Source: Takakia lepidozioides (lineage: Eukaryota > Streptophyta > Takakiopsida > Takakiales > Takakiaceae). Taken from it: 64,000 bases of DNA. The position numbers and the translations under genes are program-made. This document shows, piece by piece, positions 30,673 through 44,300 of the stretch. The stretch is taken from NCBI GenBank assembly GCA_030704615.1, contig CM060733.1, forward strand, positions 53,692,001-53,756,000, given 5' to 3'. The notes under the pieces are model-generated. The model did not search any database. It was given only the letters and a program-made list of their open reading frames with translations, and was not told the DNA's origin. Position 1 is the stretch's first letter; each line of letters opens with the position of its first letter.

Positions 30673-33600
30673 ATGAAGGTGGTGGCACTTGTAAGTGGCG
30701 GCAAAGATAGCTGCTATGCCATGCAGCGGTGCATCGACTACGGTCATGAGGTTATTATTTTTCTCTCTGTGTCTGGTTAAGTCTCTGCACGAGAGATCAT
30801 GTGCGATGCTTCCGGTTCTGCATGTGATTTGAGTCTAAAGCTTCATGCTTGCAAAACATGCACTCTAATAATTGAACTATGTACTCATGGAAAAAATGGG
30901 CTTTTGTTAGATGTCACGTCTTCTTTGTCGGAATTCTAGAATTCCACAACCTGTCTCGTACCGCCCTTTTGTTTTGGGGTGTGGTTGTTTTTGTTCATCT
31001 GTACACAGCCAAGGCATTCTTTAGTGACTAATGGGTGTGAAGGTACTTGATTTTTATGCGATTGGATCTCGCTGCAGATAGTCACGCTGGCCAACTTGCT
31101 GCCCCTTGACGATGCGGTGGATGAGCTTGACAGCTTTATGTACCAAACTGTAAGTCTCGCTCCTCTGTCTGCGGTTTATCAGGCATTGTATTGTATGCAA
31201 TGGTACAGTTATTCAGCTTGATTGGATGGACACTACACAGCTTCTTCACAAAGCTTGCACGTTTGTGCAATCGTGGGTTGTAGGAAAGGGGGATTAGGAA
31301 GAATAATCAAGGAGGGTGTGTTAATGACTTGCAAAGCAAATGAGACTAGCTTAATCAGCAGTTCCTGGCGGCTTCCTGTTTATCCTCAATGTTGGGACTT
31401 CACCAGAAATCGCGCGGATGTTGAGGGGGGCCTTGTAGACCTGTTAGCCTCGTCTTGTTCTTGTGAAGCTCCAGCATGCCAGGGTCTTGTATTCTCTGAA
31501 TTAGTGCATGAGATAGAGCAGAGCATAGCAAGCTCCAAAGGTGCTATCTTCTCCTGGCACGGAATGTAGATTGTCAGAGGCCATTGTGAATTTAATTTCA
31601 CAGTACAGTACAGGCAGGGGCTATCTATTGGCATGTGTATTTGTGTGTGTAGGACAAAGAGAAAAAGAAATGCAGTAAATGTGTGTTAGACGTTAGAGAG
31701 GGAGAGTGAGAATGGGCACCTACGTGGCAAGCAAATCCACAAAGGGGGCTGGGGAATGCAGGTGGGGCATCAGATGGTGCGCTCCATTGGGCAGTGCATG
31801 GGCCTCCCATTGTTCCGTAGGCGTATCCAGGGCAGTGCCAGGTTTTTCATTTTGTCTCTGGCTCCGTCTTTCCTACTGGTTTTGGGAAAATATCATTTTG
31901 TTTTTACACCCTGCATGGACAATTCCAGAGGGCAATAGCCTGGACACAAAATTGTCCGAATTATAGTTCATTGCTTCTGGGCTCTCTCCCAAGTTGATAG
32001 GCAGATGCTAAATTTTGGATAGGCAGCAATGCAATGCCTTATGTACAAGTAGTTTTTGCTTGCATGCTCTTAACAATTTTGCAGAGAGATGATCATCATT
32101 AAATGCTGTGGGGTGCTGTGAAGCTAGCTAGATGTCTAATTTTTATTGGGGAATGGGTGGGGCTTCAGCTCGGGGGCTGGCTGGAGGGACGTGGGCGTTT
32201 GTAAAAGAGCAATGAAAATGCCAGGAAAGCAAACGGGATTAGGATTTGATTCTCTTCTTTTGCAGGGTGCAGGACTTGAGATACATGAAGACCAAGGGGG
32301 ATGAAGTGGAAGACCTGGAAATGCTGCTCCAAGCAGTGAAAAAGCAGTATCCGGGAATAGGAGGGGTGTCCTCAGGAGCTATAGCATCTGACTATCAACG
32401 ATTGCGTGTAGAAAATGTCTGCTCCAGGCTAGGTCTTGTCTCTCTTGCATATCTATGGCAGCAAGATCAGGCCCTTCTTCTACAGCAAATGGTGAAGCCC
32501 ATTGCTTTCTTTGCTTCTTGAGACCACTTCAGAGCTAATGTTCTTGATGAAAACTTGGTCTTCAGGTCACTACATATATATTCTGCGGGTCATGAGGCAA
32601 ATTGTGGCTGTCATAGTAAGCTACTTTGTACGAATCTTCATGGTCTAGATCTGTAATTGTCTGTAGTCTTTTGGTAACTGCCTCCAGGTCTTTACACCCT
32701 ATTTGGGAGATGTGTGTTTACAGTGTCTCAGGCTAGGCTTGCAGCTGTCAAATTTTTGAATGCCTTGTTGTTGGCTGTGAAGATCAACAGTGGGATCCAT
32801 GCAGTGCTAGTCAAGGTTAGAATCACCTCCTGGCATCTGTGGATAGTGCATTTTTCTGTATCTGCTTCCAGTTTTAAGCTGGTTTATTTTGCATAAACTA
32901 GTTCTCTGCTTGAATTCCATCTCGGAGCCATTGTCAACTCGATAGATTAAGTCAGAGAGGTCCACCTTGAGCTGATGAGCTAAAGCATCAACTTATGACT
33001 TTTGCGGTTGTCCTTGTACATATCTACTGCCTGTGAGATAACATTGCAGGTGATGTCTGGGCAGGTTGCAGCCATGGGTCTGGACCCACGCAAGCATCTA
33101 GGCCAGGACCTGGCTACCCTACAGCCTCACTTCACTCGTCTTGAAAGGTGCATTGGCACTCTCGTCAAAGGGCCTTTGGGAGAGGGATGCAACACATGTC
33201 CATTTGAGATATATGCTGATTGTGCTTATGTAAATACAATGCTTTTGTGCATGCACAAGCAGGTCTGTTTCTGGAAAAGTAGTGCTGTCACCCGTGATCA
33301 TATCTATTGGGACAGAAGATTCACTGGAAGTGGGGGACATGCCGTGTCTTATTGCTCACTTCAACAACATTGCTTGCTTCTGTGTTTTGGCTTTTGTGAC
33401 AGCATGTATGGGAGCAACATCTGTGGGGAGGGTGGGGAGTATGAGAGTCTGACTCTTGACTCTCCTCTTTACAAGGTAAGAATGTCCAACTATTTACCAT
33501 CTAGAAGCAGTGTTTCGCACTTTAGAGTTGAGTCTGTTCTCTTCTTCCTCGCATTCTTCCTGTGTGATTATTCATGTTTGTTCACTGATGTCTGGTATGA

Positions 33601-36600
33601 CCCTTGTGAGGGTCAAATGGCCCAGAAGTCAGTTGCAGTAAGTTGAGGCAAAGTGAGACTTCGATTGCCCTTGTCTACCAGAAGAGCTTCTATGATGGGT
33701 TTACTGTCTGTCAAAGTTATGCTATGTGGATTCTTTTCTCCTGTGGGAGGGGAGCTCCAAAGAAGTTGTGATCTTTGTTAAAAGATTAACAAGGCTCGAA
33801 CACGAGAGAATAAGGCACATCCTCACAGCTAGATTGCTTTGGCCCAGCATGCTCGGATCTATTTGGATGAGTTTGAAGTCAAACTTCATTCCCTGGACAG
33901 CATAGCTCCAGTTGGTGTGCTGCATCCGACAAAGTTCCACTTAAAGGAAAAAATACCAGCTATTTCCGGAAGCCTGGATTTTGGTTCCATAGTAATTGAA
34001 GTAACCGATGATGTGACCACACCAGAGGAGGCTCCTATGAGTGGTCATATCTCCGCAACGACGGTATTGGCCAAGGATCGCACACCAGCGATGCGTGTTG
34101 ACTTGTGCCTCTCGACTATTGCACAGCAACATGGCATTTTCACCTTTGGCTGTTGGCAGGAGCCAGACAGCCAGGACCTTGGTGAGTGTGTCGTTGATAG
34201 GCATGCCCTTCTCTGTCTTTATGCAAGCCAAAGCATGAAGAGAAGCCTGTAACTATGTCCCCGTGCCAAATATTAGCACGCTCTTGCTGTTCCTTCCCAT
34301 ATGCTGTATTTGGGATTTGCAAATTGTATGTGCAGGCAGGAGTCTTCCTCATTTAGTTACATTGACTTCAAGTGCTTGATTGAAATTGGTTTTGATGTCA
34401 ATTTTTTGTGGGGTGGGGGAACCTGCTGCATTCTCTGTTTGGTCTTTGAGCTTCAGCCTTGCCCCACACACCTCCACACGGTGGAGAATAGATACAGAAG
34501 TGCTATCACCACCCACAACTAGTGTGGATCCTTAACTGTATTTGGTGCAATAGGCCTCTGTGTAATTCTTTCATATTTTTTGAGAGTATGGTTTGTTTGC
34601 ACAGATGTTGGGTTTGAATTGAGTATGATTTTGTCACGCGTCGAGGCTGAACTGCATCAGAGGCAACTTGGCTGGGGCAATGTTGTATATGTACGTCTAT
34701 TTTTGGAGGACATGGCAGACTTCGGGCAAGCCAATGATGTGTATGTCCAGCACATCACAGAGCAGAAGTGTGAGAAAGGGGTGCCATCCCGATGCTGCAT
34801 GCAAGTCTATCTGTCTGAGAGCAAAATGGGGAGGGTAATGCTGGAAGTAATGGCTGCCTCGGATTTGAGTAAGAAAGTGCTCCATGTGCAGAGCATTTCC
34901 TGCTGGGCACCTAGTTGCATAGGTCCTTACAGCCAGGTAACCCCTCCAACATTGTTAACTTGAGATGGGAAAGATGGAGTCTTGTGTAATATACATGGAC
35001 TTGAAGCTTCTCGATGGGAAGTAACAGATGTGCAAGTTTGTAGATTCTGACCATTGAGGTGTTCTTGGTTTCTACGGATCATGTTTGAGGAGACAGATTG
35101 TGTAAGCACAGAATAGACCTAAGCTGCTCAGCCGATGGGCTTCCAATTACCTTGCACTGGGATGGATGACGGGTTTTGTTACATTGGAATGACAATGGTG
35201 GGGTGGCTAGGCAACATTGCATGGGAGGATGCTGCATATGGCAGGACAACTAGGTCTGGACCCACCAACCATGGTACTGGTGTCAGGAGGGGCGGTGGCC
35301 GAAATGGATCAGGCCCTCCGTAACAGTGAGGCAGTAGCACAAGCTTTTTCTGCCAGCCTCCTCACTTCTGCCATCACCTTCACCCTCTATTGCTCAGAGG
35401 CAACCAGTCCGAAGGGGAGACAGCAAGTGGATAACAGACTCAAAATATTCCTTTCAAAAGGGGAAGAGCAGAGTCAAGACAGTGGAGGGAACTGGCATGC
35501 CAAATCTTCTATTCACATTCCACCATTAATTCTCTATGTTCTTGTGCCAGCTTTGCCTAAAGGGTGAGTCTATCCTGGAAGAATATTTCTGCCTACTTCT
35601 CACTTAAGAGAACCAGGAAACTTTGTTTTATGAAAGAAAGATAGCATGCAGAAGGTTGGGAGAGAGGGAGGAGAAAATCTCTATCTGGCCCTACTCCTCT
35701 GAATCCTGGCCTGCCCTGGTGAGAATAGGTGGCCCACAAACATGCTTGTTCTTGGAGAACTGGTAATGGGTTTCCTATCACTGGGTCCATGGGAGGAAGA
35801 GTGGGAACCATGTATTTCATGTCCACAAGAAATCGTTTTTGAAAGGAAGTCAATATAGAGGTTGCTGATTGGAGACCTTTGTACAGGGCTCATGTGGAAG
35901 TAGAACCTTCAGCCTTTGTGGCTAGCTCTTCTGAGAGCTACAACAGCTGGGAAGAGGACGATGGCCCAGAGAAGTGTGGGAAAAAGCTGAGTTCTCTTTG
36001 GAAAGCTGTTCAAACACCAGTAACTCCAAATCATCTTGAGGGACGAGAGGAGGAGCATCTGGAGACTGAACAGCAGCAGGGAAGGAGGACACTGAAGTCC
36101 AATGCTTTGGTTTGCTCCCCTTGTGATAGCTTAATGGTGCTGTCACACTACCTTAGAGCTCTTGTTTGCATTGGCAATGATGGCTCAGAGAGGACACAGT
36201 CTGTTGAGCAAATGCGACCTGACATCAACAACTTGAAGATGACTCTTCAGCTGTGTATGGAAGGATTGTGCCAGGTCTTGGAGCAGGCTAACCTCTGCTG
36301 GTCACACGTGGTGGTATGTAGCAGTTGATCACATCTTGTGCTTGTGGCAGAACAATTTCAATTACGTAACAATCACCTATGGCTGCATCTCTTCATTGTG
36401 CTCATGCATGGTATCTCTCTTTTGCAGTCTGGTCGGTATATACTTCTATCTTGGTAGACACGACCTGGCTTTGAGCATCAGAGTCTGCAAGACATATATA
36501 ACAGGATGTCCCTTTGTTAGATGGTCACTATCTCGTTAATGTTGATTCCACGTGTCATTGGGCTAGTTTATCTCTGCCAAATATAATGGTCTTCGTTGTG

Positions 36601-36857
36601 GGATTATGACTACTGTGCAGGCTTTGCGGGTATATTATGTAGCCAGGGCATTTGCTGGAACTGATCTACGAAGGGAAATAGAGGACGTGATCGCCAACCA
36701 ATCACAGAAGGTATTGGGAGGACAGCAACTTTCTCAAGAGCCAGAAGCACCATGGCCTCAACCAAGTTTGATTCCTGTTGGGGCGGTGGGCCGGACTGCT
36801 GCAATGCAGGAGTTTATTGCTGTTGATTTGACGGCTATGGGTGCCAAATATCTGTAA
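30673..36857 (+). CDS. DPH6: Diphthine-ammonia ligase with C-terminal RidA-like domains
   Basis: The enzyme uses ATP and ammonia for the last step of diphthamide synthesis on elongation factor 2, in the cytosol. The N-terminus MKVVALVSGGKDSCYAM is the ATP-pyrophosphatase PP-loop. GDEVEDL, SDYQRLRVENVC, AYLWQ and YGSNICGEGGEYE are family signatures. Two YjgF/RidA-like domains follow (one around ISCWAPSCIGPYSQ to LHMAGQLG, one to the C-terminus), the usual plant and fungal layout. My 12-exon model is fully in phase: 30673-30750, 31078-31149, 31762-31841, 32266-32491, 32783-32815, 33065-33147, 33403-33475, 33848-34181, 34605-34936, 35211-35563, 35887-36313, 36621-36857. It gives 775 residues, slightly longer than I expect for the family because of an acidic Glu/Ser-rich insert in exon 11. 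Exon 5 is only 33 bases. Confidence 0.94.
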
Positions 36858-37622
36858 TTCTCAGTTAGGTGCATTTGCCTGTAAAGGTGTGTGGCAATTC
36901 ATATAAGCAACTCTTAAGCTAGTTAATCGTCACAAATTAATTGGTGAGAGGTTCATCATCCTCCCTCTCAACCATCATCTATTGCATTGTCAAGGATCTA
37001 ATATGACTTAACAAATCCTTGTAATTTCCATGGGACACTTTGATGGAAACCACAACAATTTTATCTGGAAACTCTAGATGATACTTCTAAGCTTGAATCT
37101 GTGGGATACTACATTTTAGCAATGATGGTGACAAATACACGAGTCCTTGGGAAGATGGCTTTGTAGGGGAGGGGTCAGGCACAGATGCTCAAAGAAATGG
37201 GACGAAAACAATTTGATATGTGAGCCTCCCTGGAGGTTGTTGCAAAAGCTAACTGAAACCTCCCTCAGCTTTGCAGAGTGAATGCACTGCAGGGGCCTCC
37301 CTGTATTCCTGAAGCGTACTATAATCTCCGAGGTCTGATTTCCGTGGAACTCCGGGTGTGGGCAATCAAGGTCGCTATCTGCCCTGGCCTTAGATCTCGG
37401 AAGCTGGAAGAAGCTACGTAGTACTGTAGCATCACTATTGGGTTACAGAGCAAGGAAAGATTTCTGTAAGGGAAAAGGTGTGGGGATCACCTGAAGTTAT
37501 GAAGAAGCGTGTACGAGCAACTATAAGAAAAGTCTGCAATTTTAGCGGTAAATCTCTCAGAGGCGCAGGTATCTAACTTATGTGTGCAGTATTTAAATGC
37601 ATACCTGTTGAGCAGAGGATTG
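36858..37622. other. Intergenic DNA between DPH6 and the GT43 gene
   Basis: It holds the DPH6 3' flank and the GT43 upstream region. The GT43 frame is open from 37584, but the ATG at 37623 starts the [10 protein letters not shown] sequence that resembles the N-terminus of other GT43 proteins. Nothing else is recognised. Confidence 0.5.
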
Positions 37623-39904
37623 ATGGCTGCTCTGCGAAGAACTTTGTCTCCTGCATTTCATGAACAGAATGCTGGCGCTGCATTCACTGCTTCAGCAGCT
37701 GATGCACTGACTAGCAATCATGGACCTCCGTCTGGATGCCAGGGCTCTCTCTCTCCGTCCTTCTCCTCTGCTGCTTCTAAACTAGAGAAAAATCTCTTGC
37801 TCGGTGCCATCTCACTCTTTCCGTTCTCCTGCTTGAAATTGTCTTCGCGGCGAGGTATGGCAGACAAACCTTTGAAGTCAAAGGGCAGTCTTTGGAAGAC
37901 GCCTCTTTTTCAGCTTTGCATCTGCTTTTTCTTGGGCTCGGGGTTTGGTTTCTTCCGGCCACACAGCTGGCCCCCGAGTGGTCGGGTGGAAACAAACCAC
38001 CATGGACAGCAGGATATTGTATTCGATGCAAAGAGTTTTCCGGTTGGCTTGCAGGGCGAAGGCATCAAGTTCGAGAACATGGGGGTATCGGATGTCGAGC
38101 GCAGCATGGGGGAAATTGCAAACGCTTTGGAAGAGACGAGTGTTGCAACGAAGTTAGGGGAGAACGTTGGGGTGGATACAGTAGCCAATCTAACAACGTC
38201 AATGGGGAATCCAGGTCAGTACAGTTCTTTGAGGCTATCCAATCCAAAGAGTCACAATCGCGGGGAACATTTCTATGGCTAGCAAAATCAAGTAGTTCAG
38301 GATTGCAGGTAGATCAGCCCATATAGCATTCCCGTTTCCTACATTAGCAAGCCTGAGGATCCATCAGTGGTGACTATGTCTTTTTGTCTGCTTCCCTTCC
38401 CCTCATGTGTCTCTTGCTCTCTCTTTCTCTCAATGAGGTGATTGCTGTTCCTGTATTGGTTGGATGCAGACTACGCTCAGGATCCCAAGAAGCTTTTGAT
38501 CATCGTAACACCCACATACAACCGACCCTTCCAGGCATATTATTTGACTCGCTTGGCACACACTTTGAAGCTTGTCCCACAACCTCTCCTGTGGCTCGTT
38601 GTTGAGATGCCGGCTCAGTCGTTGGAAACTGCAGCAATTTTGAGAGAGACAGGGGTGATGTATCGGCATCTTGTTTGTGAGAAGAATCTGACGAATGTGA
38701 AGGACCGAGGCACCTATCAACGTAATGTAGCACTGGCTCATGTAGAACAGCACCAGCTAGATGGGATAATTTACTTCGCTGATGATGATAACGTGTACAC
38801 CCTGGAGCTCTTTGAGCAGCTTAGGCACATCAAGTAAGCTCTGTTTTCTGTTGTTATCTGGTGCATCATTTTGCCTGATTCTATCAAGCACATGGTTTCA
38901 ATGCCCAGAGGGTGCAGTTTTAGGAAAGTTGTTTCCTTTTTACATCAGATTCACTTGCATAACACTTGCACCTGGTCATCATAGATCGTTAATTGCCAGT
39001 AATTGTCCTCCCTCTTAACTTCTCTGTGCACCATTTAGGTTATCCATGTTGTACTCTTGCTGTGCAATATGTTTACACCTCAGTCTCTTAACTGGGATAT
39101 AGCCAAGGCCCTATGGCCCCTCTTGGTTACTGAGGTCAAACACAAGATGACTGAATTGAAATCCCCGGGCAGCTATTGAATCCATACTACTCACTGAGAG
39201 GCAAGGTGAGGTTAAGGATGGAGGATGACATTAATTGGCACTCTATTGTATTCTCTGCAGGCGTTTCGGCACATGGCTTGTTGGTATGTTGGCCCATAGC
39301 AAATCAAGGACTATATTGGAGGGGCCTGTTTGCGAGGGCAAGAGAGTTATAGGATGGCACACCAATGAAAAGAGCAAAAGGTTGAGAAGGTTTCATGTGG
39401 ATATGTCAGGATTTGGCTTCAACAGCACCATTCTATGGGACCCTCGCAGATGGCGTCGCCCCACATTGGAACCCATTCGGCAGCTGGACACAATTAAGGA
39501 AGGCTTTCAGGTCAGTCTTTGCTCAATCCATTCCTCATTGTTGTTCAGGAAAATCAAAATAATGTAATTTGATGTGTATGTCAGCATGAACATAGGTGTG
39601 CACATGAGGGCTAGGGTAACTGGCCCTTTTCACAGCTTTGTAGGTATTGTGCTGGTGTGATTATGCTGATAGGACTGAGAAGCTTCTGTGTGCAGTCTCA
39701 CATTTTCCAAACCTGTCCGTGTATTTCCAGGAGACGACATTCATAGAGCAGTTGGTGGCAGATGAGAGCCAAATGGAGGGCCTTCCTCCAGGATGCTCCA
39801 AGGTTATGGTGTGGCATCTCCACTTGGAAGCCGCATCAGGGCTTCCATACCCCTCTGGCTGGACCCTTGACGTTCCCCTGCATCCCAATTCTGTCTTTCA
39901 ATGA
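37623..39904 (+). CDS. IRX9H: GT43 glycosyltransferase, IRX9H-like (xylan backbone synthesis)
   Basis: GT43 proteins work in the Golgi with other IRX proteins to extend the beta-1,4-xylan backbone of plant cell walls. The model has four in-phase exons: 37623-38214, 38470-38833, 39261-39510 and 39731-39904, giving 459 residues. A single membrane anchor ([17 protein letters not shown], about residues 98-114) indicates a type II Golgi protein. Family motifs are [17 protein letters not shown], the nucleotide-sugar binding [42 protein letters not shown] and the ending VWHLHLE. Keeping the full DDD motif and the GWHTN block places it with the IRX9H/IRX14-like side and not the degenerate IRX9 type; IRX9H is the closest in my memory. 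An in-frame ATG 39 bases upstream (37584) is an alternative start. Confidence 0.92.
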
Positions 39905-41372
39905 CCACCTTAGTCCTTCGAAAAATCTGCACTGCTATATGTGTTGTCCACAAACATTGAAGACTGTTTGTGTGAGTGAGCCAATTGATTACCCGGCAGG
40001 GCCCACATATTCAAACTCCATCACAACTGATTTGATGAATTGAGGAGGCTATGTAGGCTATGGTACTTTGTTGAAATTCTGGAAATGTTGGACTCAATGA
40101 TGACAGACATTTCCCGAGTTTATTTGAGTATGACTACTGCCTCCGGAGATGCTGTTTCTGTTGCAAGGCATGCCAGACCATCCTATCCCTTACTTGGCTA
40201 AAGGTAGGACCTTGCAGACATATGTGGTCATTGGATAAGAAATGCAGAAAGCTCTGGCACTATGGCTGCCATCTTTGCGAGGCTCGGACCTGATATTTGG
40301 TCAAACCCTGGATATGGGTCTACGGTCATGGAAAGGCAAGGGTAGACTTGCGTATGCTGTGAGAACATCCTTAGCTCCTGTCGCTTGCGGTGAAGTGGGA
40401 CTTGCAGAGGAGTGCTTCCGACCCGAGAAAATTCACTGCAGCTCCCCATTTGTGATGTACTACTCTGTATGTTTCACCTCTGAATAATATGGTGTGGTGG
40501 TGTAACCACTTCCAACACACGTGCCTGTGTGTTCATTCAGGTAGGCAAGCTTTGGAGTTCTACTGTCCAATTCAGATGTGTTCTCGGTGTGTTTGGATTG
40601 GCTTTCAACTTTCCATGGTTGGAGCAACTCTATCTGTACACTTATTCTTCATATAGTCAAACTGTACCTGGTTTGCCAAAAAATAAGAAGAATGGACATG
40701 ATTTACTTGCCATAGTCAGCAGATGCTTGTGAGATAATCAAAGACACGTCACAGCAGTGCCACTCTCCTTCCAGCTATGTGACTTTTAGAGAGCAGCATG
40801 ATGAAGCTCATTTTGAGACGAAACCCTGCTTCTGTGGCGAGCTGTGCCTCCCAGCCAACAGCAAGACCAGAATTCCTTGTGAAACACCAAACTAAGCTGT
40901 GTTGTCAGGGACAACAGCAGACTTGGTAGTCACCCATCCCTTGCGCGCATCCAAGCAATATAATGTTCCACGCCACGCCAGATGCCATGGCATGTTAACC
41001 CCTTACTGCTCAAGCACAATACCTAGCCCCAGCAAGGCGCAACTTTCAGAAGATTGATATCCCATGCTATGAGTATTGTTTGAAAGATTTTGGGCAACTT
41101 CTTTTCAAGCTTTTTTTGGTGGGAATCATGATCATGGGTCTATGAGATTTAAGCTGGATACTAGGCCTTTAGGGGCTTAAAAACATGTAACAATCTTGCA
41201 AACAATTTAACAAAAACAGAAACGGCTACTTGGCGTTCACTGTTCTACACACAAAAGTCAAGAGAGAAGGAATGCAGGGCGGGTGGTGTAGATGGGCAGG
41301 AGGGATTGTACGTGCAGGAGATGATGGGGTGAGGGTGAGGGTGAGGTGGGAGGAGGGAGGAGTTGGTATAGT
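39905..41372. other. Intergenic DNA, nothing recognised
   Basis: The GT43 3' flank and about 1.3 kb of DNA without a recognisable gene. The last 110 bases before 41373 are G-rich on the + strand (GGGTGAGGGTGAGGTGGGAG) and probably belong to the 5' leader of the next gene. Confidence 0.5.
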
Positions 41373-44300
41373 ATGGGGCACGAGCCGGAATGTGTGGTCT
41401 GTTTGCAGGCTTATGATGAAGGGGATCATGTGCCCCGTGTGCTTTCCTGTGGCCATTCCGTTTGCGGTAGTTGCGCGTCCGATTTGCCCTCTCACTGGGG
41501 AGCTGGCTCAAGTAGAGAGCAGCCTGGTGGTGCAGTAATTCGATGCCCCGAGTGCAAACGGCGAACGAGATTGCCTCTTGGAGGGGATTCTGAGTTGCCT
41601 AGAAACTTCGAGCTTATGCGGGTAATTCAAAGCTTACATCACTCTGTCTCTGCAAAAACGGGAACTTTGCAGGAAGTGAAACGGCCTGCTGCAATCAGGG
41701 AGTGGCAGAAGTTGGATATTGGAAAGCAACACAAAGGACCAAAAGAGGAAGGCACATGTGGAGTCTTATGTAGTCCGATTCGCCCTCCCAAGGAGCGGAA
41801 TGGAAAATTCACAGTTTGGATCATTCCACAGAGTGCACTTGAGCTGAAGGATGAATCAAAACATGGGCTTTCGATTGGAGTAATGTGCTGTGATAACAGA
41901 GGGGTACGGAAGACTCAAGAGGTGACCCTGCATCCTTGTTCACACTTGAAAAGTGGGGAGCTTGTCTTGGCCACCAATGAGGAGTTAAGCTATGAGCAAC
42001 TTGTTGAAGCGGCCTGGGAGAAGCTTGAAGGAGAAGCTAGGTTTGAATTGTTGGAATTGCTTAGTCTCTCATGTCAATGTGACCATGTCTCAAAGATTCT
42101 GGGTATATGGATGAGTGAGAAAGGAAGTATTTTTCTTGTCGATAAGGTCCATGTTGAGGGCTTGGAACGGGCGTGCAGTGCGTTTGTTGTTGGCGAAACC
42201 GGGTCACAAAGAGGGCCGGGGAAGGCGCCCGCAATCGGGATAGAGGAAGTCAAATGTGGAAAGGTCTGTGCTGCCAGTGCAGCAACCTCCATTGTTGAAA
42301 ATGCACAAGTGCAAGAGCATGCACCTGGGCTGTCGGAGGTGCAGTCAATTGAGCCTGCACACTGTTCATCTTCTCTTGATTTTACAGCAACTGAAGAAAG
42401 TCCTGAGGCTACTGGGGGAGAGAGGGGTTTATGCTATGCTGAAATGGACGTTGACAATGTTGTTGGAAATTCAGTTGGTCGTATTGCCAGGTTAGGGGTA
42501 GAATTGTGTGAAATCCTCATGGAAATTCATGCAGAAGGGCTTGTTGTGGGTATTCTACGGCCGGAATGTTTAATGTTGGACCAATTTGGTCATCTGCAGC
42601 TCCACATAAGTAGTGCACTCAACTTAAGGCAAAAAATACAAAAAGAGACCCAAAACTGCAGGATGAAGCATTTAAAGTCAGACCTAAACAATAGTGCAAC
42701 TGGTTTATCTCCCAAGACAGAGGAGACCACGTTCGACAATGTATGGACAGATGTGTTGGATCGCCTTGGTTTGTATCTTAGTCCAGAAGTTCTCTATTTT
42801 CTGTTGGAGAAAGGAGTAGATAGGAAATCGTTACTGAAGATACAGTCATCTGCTGCAAGTGATGGTGACAACATGAAGAATGTCATAACTTACAAGGCTG
42901 ATCTGTGGTCCTTGGGATGTCTACTACTGCAACTATTCTCAGCCACAGCACTCATAGGAGGTCTCAAGTTCTCCGAGGCTTACCACAGGATTGTGAAAGA
43001 AGGTTGTACATCTGAAATGTGGAAAGAAGGTGGGCTGCCACTAGCTGGGCAGCAGGGTCAACTTTTGGAGCAGCTGATCAAGTGCCTGACATATGAGCAG
43101 GATGAGAGGCCTGAAGTTGGCGAGATCTGGTGCAGCTTGAGAGCTCTGGTTGGTGACTGCAGGCTAAGTTGGTCAACCCAACACAAGGACTACCTTGAGA
43201 AAGATGTTTGGGTATTAGGGGTTGCCGGCTTAACTGAGCGTCGAGCCAACCCAATGTATGATGATTTGAATTTCCCAAAAAAGAAAGATGAGGACAACAC
43301 AACCCACAGTAAGCAAGTGACTCCAATCTCCATCCATGCGGTTGAAAATGCGGCAGTGGCTGGGCAAGAAGGTGCAGGTTCTGTGGAGCCTTTAATACAA
43401 GGCGGGTCATCTGTTGTGGAAGTGACCCTGCAAGGCCATCTCGACACTGTTACATCCTTAGCTATTTGCGGTACGAAACTCTTCTTTGGGTGTGCAAACT
43501 TAGCCACAGGCACTATGTTGTCTTAGGGATGGGCATCGCAGGAAAATTCCAGCAGTTCAGTGAAGAATCTAACTCAGGTAAGGTTATGTGAGACATGCGG
43601 AAGGGTGTGCTATCAGAAACCACAAGCTGGCAAGCAGATACTATACCTAAAATGTAACCTCCAGCTGTAGCAAAGGGCTGAGGAACATGGTTGAAACAAA
43701 CAGGTACTTGGTCCCATCTGTTTAGGGTAGCATGCATTTACAGTTTTGTACATTCGGATGACATGCACCTGAGTGTGGCACTGTTCTGTTGTATTGTCCA
43801 GGGGATTATCTGATAAGTGCCTCTTTTGACAAGACTGTGCGTGTCTGGTCTCAGAAAGTAAACCCTCTTCATCGTGGTCTCACTCCTAAGTTCTTGGACT
43901 TGATCTGTAGCCGTAGGTCTTAATGCTTGCCTCTTGTTTTCGTTGTTCTATTGTGTCCCGCATTCTGGGCCTCCCGTGGACATAATAATTGTCTTCCGCT
44001 ATTTCATGATTTGTTGCTGTTCCTCTCTTTTTCTCTCTTTGTTAATTATTTTCTTACCCTTTTCCCTCTTCCTCCACCAACTAATTTGTGCTTGTACCTT
44101 ACTGGAGATTTAGCTTATGACATTTTGAGGTTACAAAGCCTATAAGTTGCCAGGAGGGATCAAGAGATTGAGAGAAAATGCACTCGTAAGATGCTGTTTG
44201 CCATAGCCTTGTGACCATAGACCCCGCGCTCAGTTAGGTTGGAACAAGAGGGAGCAGGCACCTCCTTTGTGAGGGGTGCAATCCAGTAGTGAGACTTACC

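Noticed and set aside
32714-32896. Longer coding reading around the 33-base exon 5 of DPH6
   Set aside because: The longer frame adds sequence not found in the family, while the 33-base exon alone fits between exons 4 and 6 in phase.
41226-41511. Minus-strand frames rich in Pro/Ser/Thr before the RING gene
   Set aside because: They are the complement of a G-rich leader; low complexity only.
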